Assembly: GCA_016213595.1 (NCBI GenBank)
Contig: JACRAA010000434.1
Span: 1-27,161 of the forward strand
From: Actinomycetota bacterium
GTDB taxonomy: Bacteria > Actinomycetota > Actinomycetes > Propionibacteriales > Propionibacteriaceae
DNA length: 27,161 nt
Reading direction: 5' to 3'
Below the pieces are notes generated by a model that saw only the letters and a program-made list of their open reading frames with translations, had not been told where the DNA came from and did no database searches. Shown one piece after another: positions 7,696 through 17,234 of the stretch (positions are counted from its first letter, which is position 1; every line of letters starts with the position of its first letter). The position numbers were made by a program, and so were the translations under genes.

Positions 7696-8586
7696 ATGAC
7701 GCAACCGCACTCGCTCCGTGGAGCCATCGACCTGTCATCGCTGGCAGCGCCCGCCGCTCCCGCCGGCAGCTTCGTGACCGAGGCCGACGACGCTTCCTTC
7801 GACGCGGCCATCCAGGGGTCGGTGAGGTACCCGGTCCTCATCGAGTTCTACTCCCCGCGCGCACCCGAGCAGCAGCGGCTCAGCCAGGACCTCGCGGCGC
7901 TGACCGACGAGGCCGCGGGCCGCTGGCTCCTCGTCCGGGTCAATGTCGACACCTCGCCCCAGCTGGCCGCCGAGCTCCAGATCAAGGCCGTCCCCACCGT
8001 CGCCGGCATCGTGACCGGCCAGCTCGTCCCGCTGTGGCAAGGCACGCTGCCCAAGGAGGAGGCCAAGGCGAGGATCGAGGAGCTGCTCCGTCTGGCCGTC
8101 AAGTACGGCATCGTCGGAAAGGCACAGCCCGTGGCCGCGGCACCGCCTGCCGAGGACGACGGAGAGCCGACGATCGACCCGCGCTACGCCGCTGCGTACG
8201 ACGCGATGGAGCGCGAGGACTACGCCACCGCGCGCCAGGAGTTCGAGGCCCTGCTGTCGGCCACGCCCTCCGACGCCGTCGCGAAGGCCGGCCTCGCACA
8301 GTCCGGTCTGCTCGCCCGCGTCGCCGCGTCCGACCCCCGCGCTGCGGTGGACGCCCTCGCGGCGAACCCCGACGACCTCGAGGCCGTGCTCACCATGGCC
8401 GACCTCGAAGCCGCGACCGGCCAGCTCGACGCTGCCTTCGCCCGGCTCGTCGCCGCCGTCCGCACCCATGCGGGTGAGGAGAGGGACGCCGCACGGAAGC
8501 GGCTGCTCGAGCTGTACGACACGTGCGAACCCACAGATCCCTCTGTCCTCCGCTCTCGTCGTGAACTAGCATCTGCCTTGTTCTGA
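7696..8586 (+). CDS. Thioredoxin-fold/TPR protein (YbbN/CnoX-like co-chaperone)
   Basis: This 296-aa protein has a thioredoxin-like domain (about residues 22-120: VLIEFYSP, LVRVNVDTSPQLAAELQIKAVPTVAGI, with the cis-Pro of AVPT). An Ala/Pro/acidic linker and a C-terminal TPR-like helical region (about 150-290) follow: YDAMEREDYATARQEFEALLSATPSDAVAKAGLA and later helices. Where thioredoxins have CxxC it has SPRA, so it cannot act as a dithiol oxidoreductase. This domain order is that of YbbN/CnoX, a holdase that works with GroEL and DnaK in E. coli; a similar role here is inference. The ATG at 7696 has no Shine-Dalgarno; TTGAAT lies six bases upstream and could be a -10 box of a leaderless transcript. 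An earlier in-frame ATG at 7615 would overlap the divergent pgm start. Confidence 0.87.
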   Translation: MTQPHSLRGAIDLSSLAAPAAPAGSFVTEADDASFDAAIQGSVRYPVLIEFYSPRAPEQQRLSQDLAALTDEAAGRWLLVRVNVDTSPQLAAELQIKAVPTVAGIVTGQLVPLWQGTLPKEEAKARIEELLRLAVKYGIVGKAQPVAAAPPAEDDGEPTIDPRYAAAYDAMEREDYATARQEFEALLSATPSDAVAKAGLAQSGLLARVAASDPRAAVDALAANPDDLEAVLTMADLEAATGQLDAAFARLVAAVRTHAGEERDAARKRLLELYDTCEPTDPSVLRSRRELASALF

Positions 8587-8612
8587 CGAACGCCGTGCGT
8601 CCGGGGGAACGT

Positions 8613-8649
8613 GGGCCACGACGGCAGGACTTGGGGATCGTCGTGGCCC
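8613..8649. terminator. Strong inverted repeat between convergent genes, probable bidirectional terminator
   Basis: GGGCCACGACG (8613-8623) and CGTCGTGGCCC (8639-8649) are perfect 11-bp inverted arms around a 15-nt loop. The element fills the 93-bp gap between the stops of the plus-strand TPR gene and the minus-strand NUDIX gene. There is no U-tract, as is common for terminators in high-GC actinobacteria. Confidence 0.6.
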
Positions 8650-8679
8650 TTCCCATGCCGACCCGCGCCCCCCGTCGCC

Positions 8680-9423
8680 TCAGCCGAGCGGGCGACCTTC
8701 CTCGAAGTACGACGTCGTCGTGGGCCGAACCTCGTCGAGCCACAGAAGGCGCCGCGCTGCGAGCGGGGTGACGCGTTCTGCCGCCTCGGCGGCGGTGAGC
8801 CAGTGGGCCGATCGGATCTCCCCGTCGTTCAGCCTCATCGCCGCGACGTCCTCAGGGGTGAGGACGCCCCCGTCGAAGATGAACTCGACCGCGTCGTCCC
8901 AGCCGAGGTACGGCGGCAGCCAGTCGACCACCAACGGCTGGCCCAGGGTCCGCTCGAGCCCGATCTCCTCGAGGACCTCCCGCTCGGCGCCGCGGCGTGG
9001 AGGCTCGTGACGCTCGACGATCCCCCCCGGCAGCTCCCAGTCCTCCTTGTACGAGACAGCGAGCACGAGGATGCGGTCCTCGCTGTCCCTGAAGAGGGCG
9101 TGGGCGATCACGCGGGTGCGGGGGAGCGCTGCGTTCATGACGTGCGAGAAACCGTCCGGGGAGTCGAGGTCGTCATCGGCCACCACGGCGTACAGGTGGA
9201 CGTCCGCCGACCCTTCGCTGGTCGCGATCCCCTTCCTGAGGACGCCCTCGTGGAGGAAGCCCGCATGGTGGGCGGCGCGCCGGAGCCGGGTGTCGGAGGT
9301 GGGCACGAGCAGCTCGACCCGCTCGGCGCCCTCCTCGAACGCCAGTCGGCGGGCCGTCCGCAGGTACGAGCCGAGGTCGTCCTCGTCCTCCGGGACCTCC
9401 AGCCTGACCGTGCGCTCGCTCAA
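8680..9423 (-). CDS. NUDIX hydrolase with N-terminal half-GNAT-like module
   Basis: The C-terminal part is a NUDIX hydrolase: the box runs G134 to L156 (GIVERHEPPRRGAE then REVLEEIGL) and matches Gx5Ex7REUxEExGU exactly. These enzymes cleave nucleoside diphosphates linked to another moiety; the substrate cannot be predicted. Residues about 1-85 are separate: RRLAFEEGAERVELLVP, then TRLRRAAHHAGFLHEGVLR and SADVHLYAVV. That segment resembles the second half of GNAT acetyltransferases (N-x-RxxAEKxGFxxEGxxR) but lacks the acetyl-CoA P-loop. The frame lacks an ATG or GTG near the domain start; TTG at 9423 is the best start, 5 nt after the glgB stop, giving 247 aa. It is the last gene of the glgE-mak-glgB operon. 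Confidence 0.85.
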   Translation of the reverse strand: MSERTVRLEVPEDEDDLGSYLRTARRLAFEEGAERVELLVPTSDTRLRRAAHHAGFLHEGVLRKGIATSEGSADVHLYAVVADDDLDSPDGFSHVMNAALPRTRVIAHALFRDSEDRILVLAVSYKEDWELPGGIVERHEPPRRGAEREVLEEIGLERTLGQPLVVDWLPPYLGWDDAVEFIFDGGVLTPEDVAAMRLNDGEIRSAHWLTAAEAAERVTPLAARRLLWLDEVRPTTTSYFEEGRPLG

Positions 9424-9428
9424 GACCC

Positions 9429-11349
<1,921 letters not shown>

Positions 11350-11363
<14 letters not shown>

Positions 11364-12672
11364 GGGACTGCTCCCCTCCGTCAGGTGTGACCGATGAGGT
11401 CACGTGTTGGATCGCGCGGAGTGGGATCTGTACCCACTCCGGTCGGTTACGCGTCTCGTACACCACTTCGTACGCCGCCTTGTCCGCCTCGTACGCGCTC
11501 AGCAGGTCCTCGTCGAGGAGCTTCTGGTCGCCACAATAGGCCCCTAGGAATGCCTGAAGGGTGAGACTGAGCCAGTTCAGCGCGGCCTCGCCGGACGGCT
11601 CCGGATGGGCGCTCGTGGCGTACGAGATGGACCGGGTCATGCCCGCCACGTCACGCCAGACAGAGTCCGGGGCGAGCCGCTCCGCGAACGACTTGAGCGG
11701 CTCACCCTCGAAGTCGATGATCCGCCAGCCATCCGCAGTGAGCAGCGTCTGTCCGAGGTGGAAGTCGCCGTGGACCGACTGCGCAGGGACGGGTCGGCCG
11801 CGCAGCGCGTCGAAGCGCCGCCGCAGGGCCGGCATGTACGGGAGCAGCGCGGGCGCCGCGGCTGCGGCAGCATCGAGCCGCGCCGACATCTGGTCGGCGA
11901 CCTCACCACCGTCGAGCGTCGTCTCGTCGCGCCTGAGCCCATGGTGCACCGCGGCCAGGGCGTGACCGAGCGCTGCGGCATGTGCTGTGAAGTCGGAGCC
12001 TGTCCGGCACGCCTCGCACCCCAGCGCCCACCCGTCCTGCGGGTCGCGGAGCTGCTCGGTCAACGCGGCGAGGTCGTACCGCAGGCCCTCGACCTCGCCC
12101 TCGAGGAAGCAGTACAGCGCGGGGACGTCGGTGACCCCCGCCTCGCGCAGCCGTCTCGTGATCACGATGTCGCGGTTCTCGCCCGGTTCGAGCTTCCGGA
12201 AGATCTTCAGCAGGGCGGTCGTGCCGAGGAAGACGTTCGTGTTCGACTGCTGACCGGCGTACCAGCGCGGCGCCAGCTCGGCCTGCGGGAGCGGGGACAC
12301 GACTCGTACGGTGAGGCCGCTCGCCTCCTCGGCCAGCGGGGTCTCGAGGGCGAGCGCCTGGGCCACTGCACTCATGGCCTGAGCGTCCCGCGGCGCGTCG
12401 ACGACCCACTGACCGTCGACGCGTCCCACCACCACCACGTCGTCGGGGGGCGGGGAGTCACGGTAGGCGACGAGCAGCTGGTACAGCTCGCTCTCGCCGT
12501 CCGGGTACGCCACCGCGGCGAGCTCCGGCCGCACGGCCACGTCCCCGCCCGGCGGTACGAGCCAGCCCAACGGTGTGACGGAGGAGAGCTTCCCGTCACG
12601 CCCCTTGCCCTGGAACCAGCGGGCCTCGCGGACGTGAGGCCACCACAGCTCCTCCGGCCGGTCCGCAGTCAC
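11350..12672 (-). CDS. mak: Maltokinase
   Basis: Maltokinase (Mak/Pep2) phosphorylates maltose with ATP to maltose-1-phosphate, the donor for GlgE. This 440-aa protein begins at GTG (ELWWPHVREARWFQGKGRD). It has the aminoglycoside-phosphotransferase-like kinase fold: QQSNTNVFLG as nucleotide loop, LLKIFRKL with a candidate ATP-binding Lys156, VHGDFHLGQTL with catalytic Asp303 and IIDFEGEP with metal Asp320. The N-terminal cap domain typical of Mak is present (residues about 1-135), and the length is close to the usual 440-460. Its GTG overlaps the glgE stop (GTGA) and its end overlaps glgB by 14 bp, so the three genes are translationally linked. In many actinobacteria treS lies beside or is fused to mak; neither is true here. 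Confidence 0.94.
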
Positions 12673-14789
12673 GCGGGCCCGATCGACGCGACGTGCGCCG
12701 GGTTGGAGGGGTGCAGCCTCACGAAGCCCGTACTGCCCCACGTGAACGAGGAGCCGGTGATCTCGTCGGCCACCCGGATCAGGCCCTCGACCGGGAGGTC
12801 CAGGGCCGCGAGGTCGAGGAACACCTCGCCCTCCACGGTCACGTGCGGGTTGAGGCTGCACACGACGAGGACGCGGTCGTCGCCGTCGACCTTCGTGAAC
12901 GCGATGAGCTCCGAGCTGTTCGTGGGGTGGAAGCGGAGGGTGCGCAGGCCGTGCAGGGCCTGGTGGCGATGGCGGATCGCGTTGAGCGTGCCGATGAGCA
13001 TGCTGAGGTTGCCGGGCGTCTGGAAGTTGCGCGGGCGGTACTCGAACTTCTCCGAGTTGAGGTACTCCTCGCCGCCGGGGCGCAGGGGCTCGTGCTCGTA
13101 GAGCTCGAACCCGGAGTACACGCCCCAGGAGGGCGACATCGTGGCCGCCAGCACGGCTCGGATCGCGAAGGCGCTGGGGAGCCCCGACTGCAGGAACGCC
13201 GGGTTGATGTCGGGCGTGTTCACCCAGAAGCTGGGCCGGTAGAACGGGGCCATGTCGACGGAGAGCTCGTGCAGGTACTCCTCGAGCTCCTCCTTCGTGT
13301 TGCGCCAGGTGAAGTACGTGTACGACTGGTGGAAGCCCACCTTGCCGAGCGCGTGCATCATCTCGGGGCGGGTGAAGGCCTCGGCCAGGAAGACGACGTG
13401 CGGGTGGCTCTCGCGCATCTTCCGCATGGCCCAGCCCCAGAACTGGACGGGCTTGGTGTGGGGGTTGTCCACCCGGAACACCGTGACGCCCTTGTCGGCC
13501 CAGAACCTCAGCAACCGCAAGGACTCGGCGTAGATGCCGGCGGGGTCGGTGTCGAAGTTGACGGGGTAGATGTCCTGGTACTTCTTGGGCGGGTTCTCCG
13601 CGTAGGCGATGGTGCCGTCCAGCCGCGTCGTGAACCACTCCGGGTGATCCGTGACCCAGGGGTGGTCCGGGGATGCCTGGAGCGCGAAGTCGAGCGCGAC
13701 CTCGAGCCCCAGCTCCTTCGCCTTGGCGACGAACCGCTCGAACGCCGCCATGTCGCCGAGGTCGGGGTTGATCGCGTCGTGGCCGCCGTCGGCGTTGCCG
13801 ATCGCCCAGGGCGAGCCCGGGTCGCTGGGAGCCGGGGTGAGGGTGTTGTTGCGGCCCTTGCGGTGCGAGACCCCGATGGGGTGGATCGGCGGCACGTACA
13901 CGATGTCGAAGCCCATCGCCGCCGCCGCCTCGAGCCGCTCATGGGACGAGTCGAACGTGCCGGAGACCCAGCGGTCGCCGTCCTGGTGAGCCCCCTGGGA
14001 GCGGGGGAAGAACTCGTACCAGGCGCTGAAGAGGGCGCGCTCCCGGTCGACCCGGAGGGGGAACTCGCTCGTCCTCGTGACGTAGTCCCGAGGGGGGTGG
14101 GCGACCATGGCGCGGCGGACCCCCGACTGACGGAGGGTCTCGAGCAGCTCCTGGGGGTCGCGGGCGGGGATCAGCAGTGCGGCGGTCGCCTTGAGCAGGG
14201 CGGCGTCGACAGGAGCCTCGTCCTGGGTCGCCTGCGCCTCACCGCGGCTCAGCACCCGTTGCACCTCGAGGCACACCAGCGGTACGTCCTGGGCGATGGG
14301 CAGCTTCGCCTCCGCGTTGTGGAGCCACGTCGCCCAGGGGTCCGACCATGCCTCGACCCGGAACGTCCAGTCGCCCTCGGCGTCGGGACGTACCCACGCC
14401 TCCCAGATGTCCAGGCCCCAGGGCTCCACCTGGGTCATCCTCGTCGACGTCTCCGTGCCGTCCGGCGACGTGAGTACGACGTTGGCGGCGACCGCGTCGT
14501 GTCCCTCCCGGAAGACCCGGGCAGTGACGGGGATGAGCTCGCCCACGACGGCCTTGGCCGGATAGGCGCCGCATTCGACCACGGGGGAGACCTTCGTGAT
14601 CGGGATGCGGCCCAGACCGCGAGGGGGAAGCCCGGTCACGAGCGCGTCCACGGGGACACTCGACCGGGGAACCTCGCCCGCGCCGTCCGGCCCGGTGAGT
14701 GAAGGGGCGGTGCCGGCCTCCACAGTCGGCGCCGTCACCCCGATGGAACGCGATGTCGCCCCGGGGGCAGGACGGACGGACTTGGCCAT
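12669..14789 (-). CDS. glgE: Alpha-1,4-glucan:maltose-1-phosphate maltosyltransferase GlgE
   Basis: GlgE (GH13 subfamily 3) transfers maltosyl units from alpha-maltose-1-phosphate to the non-reducing end of alpha-1,4-glucans. The product is 706 aa. An N-terminal beta domain (about 60-165, RIPITKVSPVVECGAYPAKA) is followed by a helical insert (about 185-225) and the barrel: YVPPIHPIGVSHRKGRNNTL, FRVDNPHTKP (nucleophile Asp441), FLAEAFTRP (acid Glu470) and NTPDINP (Asp527). These match the GlgE consensus, including the KGRNN loop. The ATG at 14789 has GAGGAG eight bases before it; a frame extension upstream lacks family sequence. Residues 1-55 are an Ala/Pro-rich extension. It is the first gene of the minus-strand operon, with a promoter expected in the 256-bp divergent gap upstream. 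Confidence 0.96.
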   Translation of the reverse strand: MAKSVRPAPGATSRSIGVTAPTVEAGTAPSLTGPDGAGEVPRSSVPVDALVTGLPPRGLGRIPITKVSPVVECGAYPAKAVVGELIPVTARVFREGHDAVAANVVLTSPDGTETSTRMTQVEPWGLDIWEAWVRPDAEGDWTFRVEAWSDPWATWLHNAEAKLPIAQDVPLVCLEVQRVLSRGEAQATQDEAPVDAALLKATAALLIPARDPQELLETLRQSGVRRAMVAHPPRDYVTRTSEFPLRVDRERALFSAWYEFFPRSQGAHQDGDRWVSGTFDSSHERLEAAAAMGFDIVYVPPIHPIGVSHRKGRNNTLTPAPSDPGSPWAIGNADGGHDAINPDLGDMAAFERFVAKAKELGLEVALDFALQASPDHPWVTDHPEWFTTRLDGTIAYAENPPKKYQDIYPVNFDTDPAGIYAESLRLLRFWADKGVTVFRVDNPHTKPVQFWGWAMRKMRESHPHVVFLAEAFTRPEMMHALGKVGFHQSYTYFTWRNTKEELEEYLHELSVDMAPFYRPSFWVNTPDINPAFLQSGLPSAFAIRAVLAATMSPSWGVYSGFELYEHEPLRPGGEEYLNSEKFEYRPRNFQTPGNLSMLIGTLNAIRHRHQALHGLRTLRFHPTNSSELIAFTKVDGDDRVLVVCSLNPHVTVEGEVFLDLAALDLPVEGLIRVADEITGSSFTWGSTGFVRLHPSNPAHVASIGPA

Positions 14790-15045
14790 CGGCTTTCTCC
14801 TCGCGGGTTGCTTCACGTACCTAACGTAGCCACTCGAACCGTATCCACCGGAAGTCCCTGGCGAGGGCCAATGCGGCGTTGACACCTCATGGGTGTCGGC
14901 GCGAGAAGGCCGTGGGCGACGGCGTCTGGCTGACGCACGAGGGGCGCCGAGCCTTCGTGGGCGTGTCCGTCTGCGTTCACGTCCGCGTCACTCGGATGTC
15001 GGGAACCGCCACCAGTGTGGGGGTCCACCGACCTGAGGAGAACAG
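14790..15045. promoter_or_regulatory. Divergent intergenic region between glgE and the phosphoesterase-like gene
   Basis: This 256-bp gap must hold the promoters of both divergent genes. It contains GACACC-TCATG-GGTGTC (14881-14897), a six-base inverted repeat that could be an operator or a small hairpin. TTGACA at 14879-14884 is a perfect -35 hexamer, but I see no matching -10 at the right distance. No small open frame with a convincing start was found. Confidence 0.45.
15001..15026 (+). promoter_or_regulatory. Possible ECF-sigma-type promoter
   Basis: GGGAACC (15001-15007), 15 bases and GTCC (15023-15026) resemble actinobacterial ECF sigma promoters (GGAAC, 15-17 bases, GTT/GTC). Transcription would start only a few bases before the GAGGAG ribosome binding site (15035-15040) of the phosphoesterase-like gene. 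That would suggest envelope-stress control, but the match is short. Confidence 0.3.
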
Positions 15046-16083
15046 ATGCATCCCGTGAAGATCGCGGTCGCCACCCTGGTGGTCCTGGCGGCCTCGTCCG
15101 CCCAGCTGGCACAGGCAACGCCGGGCCCGACTCCTCCCGGCCAGACCCTCCCCGGTCACTACAGCTTCGCCGTGATCGGCGACGTCCCGTACGGAGCGAG
15201 CCAGGTCACCGCCTTCCCGTCATGGGTGTCCGAGATCAACGCGGCGAACCCCGAGTTCACCGTGCACGTCGGCGACATCAAGAACGGGTCGAGCCGGTGC
15301 GACGACGCCTACTACCGGTCGATCAAGGCTGAGTTCGACCGGTTCCGTGGACCGTTGGTCTACACGCCCGGCGACAACGAGTGGACGGACTGCCACCGGG
15401 CCAACAACGGCTCGTACAACCCTCTGGAGCGTCTGGCGTTCGACCGTTCGGTCTTCTTCAGCCGACCGGGCACCTCTCTGGGGCAGAGCCCGATGACCGT
15501 CGCGTCGCAGGAAGTCGCCGGCTTCCCGGAGAACGTGGCGTGGCGGCGGCAGGGCGTGGACTTCGCGACCCTGCATGTCGTCGGCAGCAACGACGACCTG
15601 TACCCGTGGACCGGGATCGGTGAGACTGCGCCCACGCCGAAGCAGGTGGCCGAGGAGCACGCACGCATGAGAGACGCGGTCGCCGTCGTCCAGGCGACGT
15701 TCGCCGAGGCCCGGCAACGGCACGACCGGGCTGTGGCTCTCTTCATGCAGGCCGACATGTTCGACCCGACCTACCACGTCACCTGGGCGGACGACTCGGC
15801 CTTCCAGCCACTCATCCAGACCCTCGTCGAGGAGTCGGCTGGCTTCGACGGCGACGTCTACCTGTTCAACGGCGACTCGCACGTGTACAACGTCGACCGG
15901 CCCCTCGCGGCCGGCTCGAACTGGCTGTCCTTCTACGGTGTGACAGGTTCGGCCGACCGGCTCCAGCGCGTCACCGTCGATGGCTCGTCCAACAACAAGG
16001 ACTGGCTGAGCGTCACCGTCAACCGGCCGGAGGCCGGCGAGACCTTGAGCTGGACACGAGTGCCGTACCAGCACCAGGCGTAG
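15046..16083 (+). CDS. Secreted calcineurin-like phosphoesterase-type protein
   Basis: This 345-aa protein starts at ATG with GAGGAG five bases before it. Residues 1-24 form a Sec signal peptide (KIAVATLVVLAASSAQLAQA, cleavage after AQA), so it is probably exported. The mature protein has ordered motifs of the metallophosphoesterase fold: FAVIGDVPYG, VHVGDIKNGSS, VYTPGDNEWTDCHR and FNGDSHVYNVDRP. The first motif lacks the His of the standard GDxH and the last reads GDSH in place of GHxH, so it is a divergent branch. Possible substrates are phosphoesters or nucleotides outside the cell. WTDCHR plus YNPLERLAFDR is a conserved block I recall from uncharacterised actinobacterial exported proteins. 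Neighbours give no pathway. Fold assignment is fairly safe; activity is not. Confidence 0.75.
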   Translation: MHPVKIAVATLVVLAASSAQLAQATPGPTPPGQTLPGHYSFAVIGDVPYGASQVTAFPSWVSEINAANPEFTVHVGDIKNGSSRCDDAYYRSIKAEFDRFRGPLVYTPGDNEWTDCHRANNGSYNPLERLAFDRSVFFSRPGTSLGQSPMTVASQEVAGFPENVAWRRQGVDFATLHVVGSNDDLYPWTGIGETAPTPKQVAEEHARMRDAVAVVQATFAEARQRHDRAVALFMQADMFDPTYHVTWADDSAFQPLIQTLVEESAGFDGDVYLFNGDSHVYNVDRPLAAGSNWLSFYGVTGSADRLQRVTVDGSSNNKDWLSVTVNRPEAGETLSWTRVPYQHQA

Positions 16084-16108
16084 CTCTCCGTACCTCCGGC
16101 GCGTGGGA

Positions 16109-16444
16109 CTACTGCTGCGGACCTGGGTTCATGCGCGAGGCGACGTCCCGGTCGAAGACGTCGTCGTCGTCGGGCAGGTCGGTGTGGGCCCCCGGGTTCA
16201 CGTGACGCGCCCGGCGCCGCGCGCGCTCGTCGAGCCCGAGAACGTCGGTGTTGGGCCCCAGGTTGACCGTCTCGGCGACCTCGCGCTGACGCTCCTCCTC
16301 TTCGGCTCCCAGAGGGGTGACGGGACCTGGGCTCATCGCCCCGGCCCGCTGGCGCGTGGTCTCACTGCGGTAGCCGCTGAGCTGAGGCTCATGGGGCTTC
16401 GGTTCGTTGGCCTGCGGTTCGTTCATCTGCGGTTCGTCGGTCAT
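16109..16444 (-). CDS. Acidic repeat-containing hypothetical protein, 111 aa
   Basis: The ATG at 16444 has AAGGA upstream. The N-terminus repeats NEPQ/NEPK units (EPQMNEPQANEPKPHEPQ). The middle is charged (AEEEERQREVAETV), and the C-terminal part carries three similar modules: VNLGPNTDV, VNPGAHTDL and RMNPGPQQ. No membrane segment, signal peptide or Cys is present, and it is predicted to be largely disordered. I do not recognise a family. It is convergent with the phosphoesterase-like gene (25 bp between stops) and divergent from tetR. The consistent repeats, ribosome binding site and fit in an otherwise empty gap support a real gene. Confidence 0.6.
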   Translation of the reverse strand: MTDEPQMNEPQANEPKPHEPQLSGYRSETTRQRAGAMSPGPVTPLGAEEEERQREVAETVNLGPNTDVLGLDERARRRARHVNPGAHTDLPDDDDVFDRDVASRMNPGPQQ

Positions 16445-16578
16445 CGTCTTGTCCTTTTGTGTCCGTCGCGTGCGTCGGGACTGCCTCGGCGTCGGAAGGA
16501 GACCACTACTCAGATTACCCGCGAGCCGAACAGCGGCAAGGTTCTCGCGATCTCCCGTGGCAAACTGCGGCCTTGACG

Positions 16579-16593
16579 CCTAATACCATTAGG
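16579..16593. promoter_or_regulatory. Palindromic operator candidate upstream of tetR
   Basis: CCTAAT-ACC-ATTAGG is a perfect inverted repeat of 6+3+6 bases in the divergent gap 16445-16607. Its right arm runs into AGGAGA, the ribosome binding site of the TetR gene starting at GTG 16608. The AT-rich palindrome stands out against the GC-rich surroundings. TetR repressors usually bind such sites and repress their own operon. Confidence 0.6.
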
Positions 16594-16607
16594 AGAAGAC
16601 TCGGCAC

Positions 16608-17234
16608 GTGGGGAAGGTCGAGGTCCGGCGGGCACGGGTGGTGGATGCGATCCTCGCGGCCGCCGCCGAGGTGATGTCCGAAGGAGGCGCTGCCTCGCTG
16701 TCGCTAGGTGAGGTGGCACGTCGGATGGGCATGCGGACGCCTTCGCTGTACGGCTACTTCGGGAGCCGGGCAGAGCTGTGCGACGAGATCTTCCGTCGTG
16801 GCTGGCTCGAGTACGGGCGGATCAGCGCCTCCATCGAGGTGACGCCGGACGGCGAGCTCGGAGAGGAGCTGTGCCAGGGGCTGTACGACTCGGTCAGCTG
16901 GGCGAACGAGCACCGTGCTGCCGCAGAGCTCATGTTCTGGCGACCGATCCCGCACTGGGAGCCATCGCCCGCGGCCTACGGCGCTGCGGCAGAGGTTGTG
17001 AGCACGACCAGGGGCCTGGTCGGCAAGGCTCAGTCGTTCGGTCTCCTTCGGGCCGACGCCGATGCGGAGGAGATGACTGAGGTCCTCGGCGTCCTGTTCA
17101 CCGGCGTCATCAGCCAGCAGCTGTCCAACGAGCCCGGCGTGGAGGCGCGCTCGGGCCGTACGAGCCGGTATGCGTCCGCGCTGGCCGACATGTTCATGCA
17201 CCGCTACGGCACAGAAGTCAGGAGCACACCATGA
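16608..17234 (+). CDS. TetR/AcrR-family transcriptional regulator
   Basis: This is a 208-aa one-component regulator. The N-terminal helix-turn-helix (residues about 8-55) reads RARVVDAILAAAAEVMSEGG, LSLGEVARRMGMRTPSLYGYF and GSRAELCDEIF, a standard TetR pattern. The C-terminal ligand domain (about 60-205) is all-helical; ISQQLSNEPG near residue 170 resembles the TetR C-terminal domain with a WHG-like motif. The effector is unknown. GTG 16608 is preceded by AGGAGA and a perfect palindrome, so self-repression is likely. Its TGA overlaps the ATG of the following mycothiol-dependent enzyme (ATGA), so both are cotranscribed and the enzyme is probably its main target. Confidence 0.9.
   Translation: MGKVEVRRARVVDAILAAAAEVMSEGGAASLSLGEVARRMGMRTPSLYGYFGSRAELCDEIFRRGWLEYGRISASIEVTPDGELGEELCQGLYDSVSWANEHRAAAELMFWRPIPHWEPSPAAYGAAAEVVSTTRGLVGKAQSFGLLRADADAEEMTEVLGVLFTGVISQQLSNEPGVEARSGRTSRYASALADMFMHRYGTEVRSTP

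Noticed and set aside
12693..14702. Long plus-strand open frame opposite glgE
   Set aside because: It is antisense to intact GlgE motifs, with repetitive Arg/Val/Gly content from codon bias.
14879..14907. Perfect TTGACA as a promoter -35 box
   Set aside because: No -10 hexamer occurs 16-18 bases downstream, and the hexamer overlaps a small inverted repeat, so it was not called as a promoter.
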